DNA of 64,000 bases, taken from positions 49,885,494 through 49,949,493 of the forward strand of contig OX393577.1 in assembly GCA_947652605.1 (NCBI GenBank), in the 5' to 3' direction. The stretch's first letter is position 1. Each line of letters begins with the position of its first letter. Source of the stretch: Elmis aenea (Eukaryota > Arthropoda > Insecta > Coleoptera > Elmidae). Shown here piece by piece: positions 10,666 through 21,113 of this stretch. Made by a program: the position numbers and the translations under genes. The notes below the pieces were generated by a model. That model saw only the letters and a program-made list of their open reading frames with translations. It did not search any database and was not told the origin of the DNA.

Positions 10666-11887
10666 CAGGGTGGGCAAATTTCGATGTTTTAATAGGGAAT
10701 CTCTGTAACTATAAGATGTATCAAAAAACGGACCGCGCATCCTCGATCTGTTTTTTCAAGAAAAAGTTAATGGTGAAAACTAAAATTGGTTATCGTCTTT
10801 TGTTTTCGAGTTATCGCCGATAACTCGATTGTTCGACTTTTCGTTTTATGACTATATCTCGCTTGTTTATGAAATTAAAGAAAAATAATGTTGACGTTCT
10901 ACAGGCACTTTTTTGATAAGAATGCAGTGGCGTAGTAAATTTTTCAAAAAAAAATCCAAAATTTGAGTTGTGACATAAAGTTGTATTTTTTTAAATGGAA
11001 CCCATAGTTGGCTATGACCTATTTAAATTTTTTTTTTGTCATTCCAAATATATAAGGGTTGATGTATTTATTTTCAATAATACGCAAGTTACGGAGGTTT
11101 TTTAGTTTTTTTTTAAACAAAATTATAGTAGGCTGTGAAAACAAAAACAAAACAAGGTGTAAAATCTTTTAAAACTCATTTGGTGCAAGTTACGAAGGTT
11201 TTGTAATTTGTTGTTGTGATAAACATTATAAATATATAAAAATAAGGAAACAACGATAAAGTCGGAATCTGCAGTAATGTATAATAGTTTATTGTAGTTT
11301 ATCTTATGGTCAAATATTTGTAATGTTTATCACAACAACAAATTACAAAACCTTCGTAACTTGTACCAAATGAGTTTTAAAAGGTTTTACACCTTGTTTT
11401 GTTTTTGTTTTCACAACCTACTATAATTTTGTTTTAAAAAAAAACTAAAAATCCTCCGTAACTTGCGTATTATTAAAAATAAATACATCAACCCTTATAT
11501 ATTTGGAATGACAAAAAAATAAGAAATTTAAATAGGTCATAGCCAACTATGGGTTCCATTTAAAAAAATACAACTTTATGTCACAACTCGAATTTTGGAT
11601 TTTTTTTTGAAAAATTGACTACGCCACTGCATTCTTATCAAAAAGTGCCTGTAGAACGTCAACATTATTTTTCTTTATTTTCATAAACAAGCGAGATATA
11701 GTCATAAAACGAAAAGTCGAAAAATCGAGTTATCGGCGATAACTCGAAAATAAAAGACGATAACGAATTTTAGTTTTGACCATTAACTTTTTCTCGAAAA
11801 AAGAGATCGAGGATGCGCGGTCCGTTTTTTGATACCTCTTATAGTTACCGAGATTCCCTATTAAAACATCGAAATTTGCCCACCCTG
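10666..11887. mobile_element. TA-flanked foldback B, a long near-perfect palindrome
   Basis: The ends are CAGGGTGGGCAAATTTCGAT and the inverse ATCGAAATTTGCCCACCCTG. The arms run about 600 bp each and meet near 11277: CGTAGAACGTCAACATTATT on the right mirrors the left, and CCTTCGTAACTTG mirrors CAAGTTACGAAGG. Only scattered mismatches separate the arms. TA at 10664-10665 and 11888-11889. No ORF. Its interior is shared with the element at 24384-25581, although the outer 40 bp differ. Confidence 0.85.
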
Positions 11888-11889
11888 TA

Positions 11890-13074
11890 CAGGGTAGTCA
11901 AAAAGTATGGAAACGCTACTGTAACGGCGTAAATACAAGTTTTATGAAAAAAGTTTATGGCAAATAGTTAGCTACATTTTGACGTAGGTACCTACTTCAA
12001 TTGTTTTTTTTTGCCAACCGTGTGCAACTGACAGGCGATCGTCATATATTTTTAAATGCCAACCTATATTTTTCTTAAACTGCAATTGATAGAGATTTGT
12101 TTTCTCTTTTCAACCATATTGTATTTGGCAAAACAAAACACGATCGCTGCAGTAATTGACAGTTTATAACTTTTTCAATTGTGTTTTATTATTTTTCGAT
12201 ATAGTAAGTCATGCATCAGTTACATTTTACCAATACATCATTGATTATTTCGCATGTACTTGAAAACATTTCTTCATTTATATCAAGTTCTTTCTTAATA
12301 TCCTATGAGAAAAATCTTATCTCGGTCGATAGTCTTAGCATACTCAAACTAGATTTTAACTTACCAAACTCATTAGAAAACGATAAAAACAAAACTACGG
12401 ATAGTAGTAAAGAAATAAAACTTTCTGAAAAGTTGTTAAACCAATTTCATCATGCAAATGCATTCGAAACGTGCACAGTAAGTCTCTGAGTTATAGCGTA
12501 TAAGTCAGATACAACAAAATATAATCAAACTGATGAGTTCGGTTGGTAATGCACTGTAGGATTTCGGAGATTTAGCTTTTTTGTCTCAATCAGGAAAAGC
12601 TTATCCTAACTACGATTTTTTGTTTATCGCATAGAGATATTTGGAGTAGCGTATAGGTCCAGGTGAAAATTTTCGTACAAACCTACATTATTCATCGTTG
12701 GGTTTAATATTTTAAGCTAACTCATAATGTTTTAAACTGCTTTTGTATTATTTATGATATATAATCTACAAGGCAAACTTGAAATACTCAAACATTTGCT
12801 ATATATTTGGGCTGAACACGTCTCAACCTTAATAGAGCGCGACAATCGAACTTATATTAAAAACACTAACGCAGCCTGGTTTATGAATAAATTAAGCTTG
12901 GTTGACATAACTGTTCAAGGAAAATTTGAGTAGAACGTTTATTTATTGAAGCAAAATATTTGTTTCTGCATTATTACCGGGTAAGTGAGAGCACGGTTAG
13001 GTGTACTTTTTTAGATTACATCGAAAATTTTGTGAGAGTAACTTCAAAATTTCCCGTTTCCCTGTGCCACCCTG
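11890..13074. mobile_element. Segment C between two CAGGGT-type ends, not palindromic
   Basis: It starts CAGGGTAGTCAAAAAG directly after the TA that ends foldback B, and ends GTGCCACCCTG followed by TA (13075-13076). Beyond the first seven bases the two ends do not pair (GTAGTCAAAAAG against GTGGCACAGGGA), so this may be two unrelated single ends rather than one element. It contains the 92-codon frame at 12211-12489. Confidence 0.4.
12211..12489 (+). CDS. Unrecognised 92-codon open frame inside segment C
   Basis: I do not recognise this product. It begins MHQLHFTNTSLIISHVLENI, is Ser/Leu/Asn-rich at first, and ends with a charged helix-like part (KEIKLSEKLLNQFHHANAF). It has no signal peptide, membrane span or cysteine pattern that I can name. 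Unlike most frames nearby, it is not on a palindrome arm. After the Thr codon at residue 89 the DNA reads GTAAGT (12478-12483), a perfect 5' splice donor core, so it could be an exon fragment captured between the element ends. It could equally be a chance frame in AT-rich DNA, which I think is at least as likely. Confidence 0.2.
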   Translation: MHQLHFTNTSLIISHVLENISSFISSSFLISYEKNLISVDSLSILKLDFNLPNSLENDKNKTTDSSKEIKLSEKLLNQFHHANAFETCTVSL

Positions 13075-13175
13075 TATATACTTAAAATGTGTTTTAGTGT
13101 AAGCAAAAATGAACTTCCAAATATGAATTTAAAACCAAGTTTTGTTTTGTCCACAATATACAAGAGCAGATTATA

Positions 13176-14436
13176 TTAGGTAGGAGCAAAAGTATTTTCG
13201 TTTTTTAACATGATATTTATTTTTAATATTCTTAACAAACTAAATTAAATCAAAAATCAAAATATAGTCCATTGTATTGAATGGTCTTAATCCATTTTTT
13301 GGCCAGGTTTTCAATTCCCCCGGTACCATTCTTGGGACTTAGAGTCGAAGAACTCGCGACACCCTTCTTCTACTTCCTGAACATAAGCAAAGTCCCGCCC
13401 AGTCAGGGAATGCGCCATTGACCGGAACATGTGGTAATCCGATGGTGCTAGGTCGGAACTGTATGCAGGGTGTGGTAGCACTTCTATTCCATCAAGATCC
13501 TCCAGTTTCCGGAGGGTCATTGGGCCGTATGCGGTCTAGCGTTGTCTTGCTGTAACAGCACTCGTCGTCGGTTGACCAAAGCAGGGTATCTTCGTTGTAA
13601 GGATGCGTACACTCGATCAAGCTGCTCGCAGTAGAGTTCCGCGTTGATCGCTCGACCATCAGGAACCAACTCAGTAAACCACACCTTCGTAATTCCACCA
13701 GACGCAAAACATAACCTTGGTTTCGAATCTTCCGCGCTTTACCACAGGTTCTCCACGTTGGCCTCTACTTAACCACTGGTTTGATCTACTGGGATTACGA
13801 AGGTAGATCCACTTTTCGTCGCAGGTCACAATCCGGCGAAAGAACCGATGGTCTTGAGGGTTGCTGAGTAGTTCTCTACATACACTGACCCGACGTTCTG
13901 CTTGCTCTGGTGACAAATCATGGGGTATTTCTCTACAGCGTTTTTTGGATTTACCTAGCTTATGTAGGTGGCGACCTATAGTTCCTCGCGAAGGCCCAAG
14001 TTCGTGCGATAAATTTGTAGTAGTTGTTGCTGGCGATTCCTCGACGGCTTGAAGTAGGGCCCCCTGGTCTACCATGGAGGGCCGCCCAGAACGAGCTTGT
14101 TTTTGAAGGCTGGTATCGCCGTTTTTGAATTTTATATACCAATTTTGTGCAGTACGATTTGAGATAGTATCCTGACCTTCCACATCACGTATAGTTCGTG
14201 CGGCATCAGCGGCGCTTCGCCCCAATTTCCAGTAGTGACGTAAAATTGCAAGAACTTCAACATTTGTTTCAGACATTTAAAGAACTTTTAACCACAAGCA
14301 ATTAAACTAACTGGCACAAAAACTAAACTAGAAGATGCGCTTTTTAATTTGACAAATAACTTGTCAAACTTTTATCAATTGTTTAGTATCCAAGATGACT
14401 AAAAAAAAAAACGAAAATACTTTTGCTCCTACCTAA
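13176..14436 (-). mobile_element. mariner element, full length
   Basis: The element is 1261 bp with terminal inverted repeats beginning TTAGGTAGGAGCAAAAGTAT, matching over about 30 bp at each end (13176-13206, inverted 14406-14436). It is flanked by the TA duplication (13174-13175, 14437-14438) diagnostic of Tc1/mariner. One transposase reading frame on the minus strand is broken by two frameshifts. Length, repeats and coding content are what an intact mariner would show. Confidence 0.93.
13269..14276 (-). pseudogene. mariner transposase, two frameshifts
   Basis: This would be a DD34D-type cut-and-paste transposase. The start Met at 14276 (MSETNVEVLAILRHYWKLG) opens the N-terminal helix-turn-helix region. 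QKQARSGRPSMVDQG follows, then the first catalytic Asp in IVTCDEKWIYLRN and the mariner FCVWWNYEGVV block. The frame then shifts at about 13672-13690 and resumes with FTELVPDG and VLLQQDNARPHTA (second Asp). It shifts again at about 13520-13525 and continues LPHPAYSSDLAPSDYHMF (third Asp) and GIENLAKKW to the C-terminus. The spacing between the last two Asp is the mariner 34-35. All three acidic residues survive; only the frameshifts disable it. The element is therefore fairly young, but non-autonomous. Confidence 0.9.
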
Positions 14437-14510
14437 TAAATATTTTAATTAGCCATGAAATCAATACATCTTCAACTATACTATTATTCTGGAATTTTTG
14501 CAACAAACTT

Positions 14511-15135
14511 AACAAATTACTAAAAAAATCTTTTGACCTTTTGGCCAGCGGCTTTAACTTTTTCATCAGATTCTAACCACCTCTTAGTAAGATGTTTTGA
14601 GATTTAGGATTAAATAAAAATCGCACGGTGCTAAATCAAGATTGTAAGGAGAGTGCCCTAGCTTAACAAAATCAGAATCCTGAATAATTTTCATGAGTTT
14701 TATAAGCCTTTTGCACTCTTCAATTGTCGTGACGCAACAATGTTTACCTCTTATAAAAATTTCGCGTTATAAAGCAATTTTTAAATTTCAATTAGTTTAA
14801 CCATAAACAGCGTCTATAATTGTAGAACTTTTCAGCATATATTTAACCATTATGCCTTCCGTATAACTACGTGGAAATCCCTTACGAATCAATTGCATGA
14901 TTTCCAGTTTTGTTGGAGGATCCAAGTGAAATACCTAGGTCTCATTAGCAGTCACAATTTTTTAAAGAGTAGATTTTCTTGAGAAATTTCTTTTCTGCAT
15001 AGATTTGCGCAGCCTTAATATTTATAGTGCCGACAATTTTTTAATGTCCAAATCATGGTGCAAAATATTCGAAACTATTCAACACCAAATTCTTAACGTT
15101 TCTTATCGTTTTTTATGTTCATGTCTCTAGAGGTC
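14511..15135 (-). pseudogene. Second, much older mariner transposase relic
   Basis: Read on the minus strand with several stops, the segment gives in order DQRTGRPLET, HHDLDIKKLSAL, KIVTANET-VFHLDPPTKLE, FPRSYTEGIMVKYMLK, KLGHSPYNLDLAPCDFYLIL and, after a shift, WLESDEKVKAAGQKVKRFF. These are the consecutive landmarks of a mariner-type transposase: the GRP linker, the TADETWV block and the HSPYSPDLAPCDF block. The catalytic Asp of the TADET block is Asn here, and stop codons interrupt the frame. It belongs to a different mariner lineage from the element 75 bp away, which reads APSDYH at the corresponding motif. I could not find the terminal repeats. Confidence 0.75.
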
Positions 15136-16394
15136 TTCCAGTCCTCTGATCACCCCTATGAATTCTCTATCCCAAAAAAAAATTAGACCATAATTTTACT
15201 TAAAAATATGTTGAGAGTCACCACTTCGATCCTTTCGTATATACAAGTACAGGTCCATTACCTTTTTTTTCAAAAATATTATTATACTTCCGTATGTACT
15301 CGAAATCGATTTCACTCAGTTTCACACCACATAAATCACGATGAAAATGTTGAAAATCATTTAATTTAAACTCATTTTGGTAAGTAAGTTTATAAATATC
15401 ATAGCTACTTGACAATACAAAATACGAACTGCTACTTTTGTTTTTCATGGCTAGGTAGATTACACAATAATATGCCCTCGTAGCAAGTCTCTCTTTTCCT
15501 CTAATTAATTAAATATGTGACCTACATTTGTACTGCGTATACACCAGATATATTAGGTAAATATTTCACTATCAAACGTTGCATCGTAATGGCGACTTTA
15601 CTAACTTAAAAACGTTAATGTTAAACAATGAAATTTCAGCAACAATAAAAATTTTGGTCTCATAAACTCGAACAAACTTTAAACGTATGCAAAAACCCAA
15701 ATTAGGGGTAGTTTGCATTAAGGAAATACATTTATTCCACGGGGACAGCAGAATCAGCAAAATTATGTAATTCAGGAACAAAATAATATAAATTAATAAT
15801 AATACAATTATATATAACTATATAAGCAATAAAGGTTATTTGGCAACAATATATTGTTCTATACACTTTCTATACACGAATACACGTTTATCCACGTTCT
15901 GTATACATTTTATTGAATTACTACCCTTGTTAAGATAAAGTAACATTCAGGTTTTAAACGAAATCATTATCAAACCGTTTTTAAATCTTTAGTTTATAAG
16001 AAAGATTCTGAATTTTAGGCATATGGAACGTGCAAAATACCTTAACTGATTCGTCTAAATAACTCTTTGGCACCGGAAATTGCTGTAACTTTGTTAATTC
16101 AAATCAAGAAATATTTCAGCTGTTGCAATATTTTTTTAAAATTGCAAGATGACTTTTAAATATTTTTTTAAATAGAATAATAGTGACTCAATCCAATTTT
16201 TGAGTGAACCATTTTTAATGAACACTATAATTTCAATAACTTAATAGTTTTATCTATTAGTCGTAGTACACTGGGCTTAACTGCAAAACAGATCTTTATA
16301 AATATAAAATTAGTTTAACCAATTTTACTTTTCTTGTGAATGTCAGTGTAAAAAATAAACGTAATAAATATGGAGTCTACAAAAAATCTTACAA
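15136..16394. other. Unannotated AT-rich stretch
   Basis: The minus frames at 15218-15448 and 15572-15781 have no similarity I recognise. No paired repeat ends seen. Confidence 0.4.
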
Positions 16395-16562
16395 GTCGAC
16401 ATTTTTTTTTTATTATACTTTAATCGGCAATCAGAATTATTATAATTCTATAGGCTAATTTGATGTCAATTCCTGAGTGGTTCTGGTGATTTAAATGACG
16501 TGATGAGGTCAACATCCAGCGACGTTGCCTCGGAGCAAGTCGACATGACTTCATTTACGGCG
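16395..16562 (-). mobile_element. 3' end fragment of a jockey-like LINE
   Basis: A T run at 16402-16411 (a poly-A tail on the minus strand) is followed by ATTCTATAGGCTAATTT and GTCAACATCCAGCGACGTTG. The same order of motifs occurs at 17048-17160, at the 3' end of the jockey-like element there. It contains no coding remnant. Confidence 0.45.
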
Positions 16563-17047
16563 AAAGAAGAATGTGTAAAATTGTTTTGACTAAAAACTTA
16601 TTTGTGTTTTAATAGTCTTTAAAATGATGCGTTTGTATTAAAAATTGTTTCCTCCATTCAAAAAAATCGAAATATGCAATATTTAAAAGTGTAGATTTGT
16701 TTAATTGCTCGAGGCTATATTGATTTTACTTAGAATGGAAAAACTAGATGACCGTGAAAAAGCAAATTCGCCCTTTTATATTATTTTTTTCTTTACCTGT
16801 CATTTAAGGTTAAAATTTCAAATTTAAATAGCATAAAACCTAGTGTGTTAAATTCTTAAAATAGTTGAATTATTGAAAAAATTGAGTTAACTCTAAAACA
16901 TTTTCGAATTATAAATTATCACGATTTTAATAAGGGTCTAAAAATGGCAAGGCTGTTTAGCCTCAAATTTTAGTTAACTAAGCGCCTTCCTTGGCTACAC
17001 TTTGTCGATGTTTAGTATTAAAAAAGATCAGGACGTCTTTCTATGGC
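16563..17047. other. Unannotated stretch between two LINE fragments
   Basis: Low-complexity AT-rich DNA; nothing recognised. Confidence 0.4.
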
Positions 17048-17990
17048 TTTTTTTTTAGATTAAAAGTTAAGCAATCAACATTTTTTAATTCTATAAGCTA
17101 ATTTACTGACGAACAATGGCGTGGTGAGGCAAACAACCAGCGATGTATCCTCTTCTTCGGCTACCTTATCTTGGGTCTGTGGGCCATTGCCTTTTTAGTC
17201 GACTATCAGTGTTCGGTAATAGCAATGTTTCCAGAAAGGCGTTTATATGGTTCTTGAGTTTTTGATCATGTTTTTACTTTTTCAAGGATGACGTCCTGGA
17301 CGAAGGAGATGTTGAGGTCCAATTGAAGTGTTAGATTGGTTGCATACCATAGTGCATTCGCCAGTGATCGTAGGATTCTGGACTGACATCTCTGTATTAT
17401 GGCTAGATTCGAATTACTGGCGCATCCCCATATAGAACTGTGATGATGCCGTAGGTTCAGATGTCTTGTATATAGCCTTGTAGATTAAGATCTTATTTTC
17501 TAGTGACAAGCCTGAGTTTGGTCCGATCAGCCAGTCGATTTCTTTGCTTTCTTTTTTGAGCAATAGTCATTTTGTTGTCCAATTAAATTCTAGATATTTC
17601 ACTACACTTGATTACGGCACTATGGTGTTGTTTATTCGCACTGGTGGGTAGACGTTCTTTCGGAGCGCGAACGTTGTGAATGTCGACTATTGTTCATTGT
17701 GTTGATGCGCCACTTTTCGATCTAACTTTGAAGTACGGTTAGATATTCTTGTATATACGACGAAGCTATTGTTGGGTCCTCGTGTCTACCAAAGGTGGCC
17801 GTGTTATCTGCAAATGTTCCTGTTCTAGTACTATTTGTGTCAAGGATGTAAAGAAGTGGGCCCAGGTCATTACCTTGCGGTACCCCAGGATTGATAAAAT
17901 ACCAGTTGGTTGATTCATCCTTTATTTTTATTTCGAATTCGTGGTCACTTAAGTGCAACTTTAGGATGTGGAATTATGCTGAAGGTAAAG
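17048..17990 (-). pseudogene. Jockey-like non-LTR reverse transcriptase remnant
   Basis: On the minus strand from about 17983: LKLHLSDHEFEIKIKDE, then the RT blocks INPGVPQGNDLGPLLYIL and GTFADNTATFGRHEDP (the jockey FADDTA motif with Asp changed to Asn), then SSYIQEYLTVLQ. After a stop and frameshifts, NEQ-STFTTFALRKNVYPP and LSLENKILIYKAIYKT-like remnants follow to a T run at 17048-17056 that represents the poly-A tail. The copy is 5'-truncated, has several stops and lacks a catalytic Asp. The order and content match the RT palm and thumb of jockey-type LINEs. Confidence 0.8.
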
Positions 17991-18272
17991 TTGTTTTTAT
18001 ATTAACAGTTACTGAAAAACATTGCTTTATTAAGATGATATTTGAAGATAACATTAAAGATTAAAGCCACCCATGCGGTGAACGGTGTTAAAGCTTAAAC
18101 TTAAATTCGATCAACTGTAAGAACTGTTCATCCCTCTCACCTCAATTATCAAATAAAGTTGTACGTCTTTGTGTGCCCCGTCAGCTCTCTGACCTCCAAA
18201 AAATAGTGTAAGTAATAATTCGCCATAAAACTTTGACACTTCTTAATAAATTAAATTTTTTCCAAAGTTGTG
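17991..18272. other. Unannotated spacer
   Basis: AT-rich; no features recognised. Confidence 0.35.
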
Positions 18273-18280
18273 ACATGCGA

Positions 18281-19733
18281 TTAGCGTTACCATATGGTAT
18301 CCAAATGGAAGACATGTCCTCCTTTTTCAATTAAATCATATTGTCCTTCATCGACCCTAAAATGTCCTCCTTTTTAAGTTGTTCAACTGCACCACGGTAG
18401 AGCATAATTAGTGGAGGTTAATTTTTAAATTGAGCCCCAACATTGACTGCTTTTAAAAATTACAGAAAATTTCTGAATATACAGTGTCCCAAATTTGAGT
18501 AAATGCATGGGGATCTCGCTTATCTTAAGAGCTACGAGGTCGGTTAAATTAGGGCAAAGTTGCTAAATTCGATGCTTATTGATAATCTAAAGAGAAATTG
18601 GAAATATCTCAAACGGTATCCGAGAAAATTAGGAACAACTGGAAAGTCAATTTTTGAAAATCGTTTATAACTCCTTTGGAGTTTGAAATATTTTAAATGT
18701 GTAAAAAAGTTGCCCGAGCAACTTTTTAAGCCGAATCGGATGGTGGTCACAAATTTTCCCTAGGTCGATTCGTTTTTGTTTTAGACAACCAACTTTGTTT
18801 TTTCTTATGGGCAGCATATCGCGTTTTTCTTCGTTATTAAAGTTCATTTTTACGACTAACAGGCCTTCAAAACTTTTAGTTTGTTGATCGGTTGTCATGG
18901 AAACCACATAAACTACAATGACCGGCCAACCTGATTTATAATGGTTATTGTTTAAAACGAATTTTTTGAAATTTGACAATGAAAGAAAAAGTAAATTACC
19001 ATGTGTGATACATCAATGGATTCAGAAAAATAAATGCTATTTGATTATGTAAATAGCAAAAATTGCGCCCATAAAAAACAATTAAGTTGGTTGTCATAAA
19101 ACAAAAACGAATCAATCTAGAAAAAATTTGTGACCACTATTCGATCGGCTTGAAAAGTTGCTTGGGCAATGTCTTTACACATTTAAAATATTTCATACTC
19201 CAAAGGAGTTATAGACGATTTTCAAAAATCGTATTTTCCAGTTTTTCCGAATTTTCTCGGATACCGTTTGAGATATTTCCAATTTCTCTTTGGATTATAA
19301 ATGAGCATCTAATTTCGCAACTTTGCCCTAATTTAACCGACCTTGTAGCTAAAGATAAACGAGATCCCCATGCATTTACTCGAATTTGGGACACCCTGTA
19401 TAAGCATAATATTCCTGCTCATAATGTAAACGTTTAGAGGGTTTTTCGCTTTTAAATGCTTAGTGGACCAAGAAGCGAAATGGACCGAATATGGAGTCAG
19501 TAAAGGCCCTAATGCTCACACAATACAATTTCAAAGAGATGACGTGCTGTGGATTTTTATCTGTTAAGAAACGAAGAAACTTTGTCAAAAACAGGCAGCT
19601 CTGAAAAATCTGTCAAAATAAGTTGTCCTATTAGCGCTATACTATGTTTTTTTTCGTAATAAAAGTTTATATCTGTTTTTTTAACGTTCTGATTGTATTG
19701 TCCTCCTTTTTAATTTTTGCATCTGGTAACCGT
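18281..19733. mobile_element. hAT-type element (GTTACC ends), carrying foldback D
   Basis: It is bounded by an exact 8-bp duplication acatgcga (18273-18280 and 19734-19741). The terminal region TTAGCGTTACCATATGG is mirrored by CATCTGGTAACCGT, and TGTCCTCCTTTTT repeats lie just inside both ends. Most of its length is a nested TA foldback (18482-19398). No transposase ORF. Confidence 0.75.
18482..19398. mobile_element. TA-flanked foldback D
   Basis: Ends CAGTGTCCCAAATTTGAGTA and (inverted) TACTCGAATTTGGGACACCCTG region, with TA at 18480-18481 and 19399-19400. The arms are about 450 bp: GCATGGGGATCTCG pairs with CGAGATCCCCATGC, and AATTGGAAATATCTCAAACG with CGTTTGAGATATTTCCAATT. The frames in the arms are repeat by-products. 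The interior is related to 48026-49508 and to the half-copy at 57868-58072. Confidence 0.85.
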
Positions 19734-19870
19734 ACATGCGACGAAACTTGCATTATCTTATTTGATGTACCTAGCCGATAAGAGAGTCGTGTGTGGGAAT
19801 CCACAAAGATGAGTAAACTCTGACAATGACCAAAAATCAGCGAGCAATGAAAAAAGTAATGTATAGGTGT

Positions 19871-20716
19871 TAGGGTTTCTGATATTTGACAAGCAAAATG
19901 CTTGTCCCGGGATTCTGGGAAGTAACCGGCCTTTGTCCCGGGATTTCCCGGGATCCCGGTATGTAATAAATTATGTCAATATTTTTAAATAAATAATCCA
20001 AAAAACGAAGGGAGCGGTTTATTACTTAAAAGCAACTCCAAGTCATATATTTAATACATTTTGCTCCATGATTATTATAAATAATTAAATAATATTGATG
20101 AGAGAACAACACATTTGGGAAATATAACCTTTCTATTGCAATTTCGTATTTATGGACACAATTATATAATTTTTACAATGAAATTTTGTAGTGTAATTTA
20201 AGAAAACAAAGGTGATCTGTGCATCGATCACTTAGTAATTTTCTTAATTTATTAACAAAAAGTCCTGCTGTATAAAATGTCTCTCAGCCTCTATTGCTGT
20301 AGGTGAAATTGTCTTGAGAACATCTAGCAGCAAAGAAACATAGTTTTTATCTATAAAATTTAATTTATAAGCTATTTTCATTCGCATTATCAGGGTACAC
20401 AAAAATAAAACTGTAAAAGTATTTTGAAGATATTAAATTTTGTCATTGAGACCGGGCTTCTTTACGCCAAGCTCAAAACAAAAATATAAAAGAGAAAAAT
20501 TATTTTGTAATAAAAATAAAGTTTTTCCATAACTTACTGTTAGTAAAGATATTTATAATAAATTCTGATAAGCTAAGATAGTATTACAAAGGTCTTGGCT
20601 CAAAATAAACGAAAATAACACTTTTTGTAAACCCTGCTAATTCCCGGGACAACAAGCATTTCCCGGTAAATATAAAATAGCTTAAAATGGACCGGGATCC
20701 CGGGAAAGAAACCCTA
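19871..20716. mobile_element. hAT-type element with CCCGGGA iterons
   Basis: Ends TAGGGTTTCT and AGAAACCCTA; flanking 8-mers ataggtgt / ataggtat match 7 of 8 (19863-19870, 20717-20724). Near both ends the palindromic word CCCGGGA is repeated (about 19905-19960 and 20640-20705), in the style of subterminal transposase-binding sites. No ORF of note. Confidence 0.8.
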
Positions 20717-20855
20717 ATAGGTATACAGTTTTCTTTAGGACTACGGGCCTGGTTGATACCTGTTATGTTCATTTTTGAATTTCCAATGTTCTTTTTTTAT
20801 TTTTAATCATGTGATGTTAATTTAGTATCTTTACAATAATTACGCTAGATGCACA

Positions 20856-21009
20856 CAGGGGCGTTGAGAGGGGGGAGGGCGATGGGATAAAAAAATTCAG
20901 GCCCACGATTCACAGAAGCCCGAACATCATGCCGCAATTTATTTTTTAGTGAATAAATTTTCAAAAAATTAATTTACTTGGGGCCCGACGTCGTCTCTCA
21001 TCGCCGCTG
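20856..21009. mobile_element. Small hAT MITE
   Basis: 154 bp, starting CAGGGGCGTTGAGAG and ending CTCTCATCGCCGCTG, with an exact 8-bp duplication gatgcaca (20848-20855 and 21010-21017). Confidence 0.8.
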
Positions 21010-21113
21010 GATGCACAGGACATTTACAGCGAAATGGTACACATAAATGTAATAGAGCATACACCGCACTCACCTGACTTAGCAATATGCGACGTTTGGT
21101 TATTTTTTGGACT

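Noticed and set aside
18665..18979. 104-codon minus frame
   Set aside because: Falls within the arms of foldback D, and a mirrored frame exists at 19087-19437.
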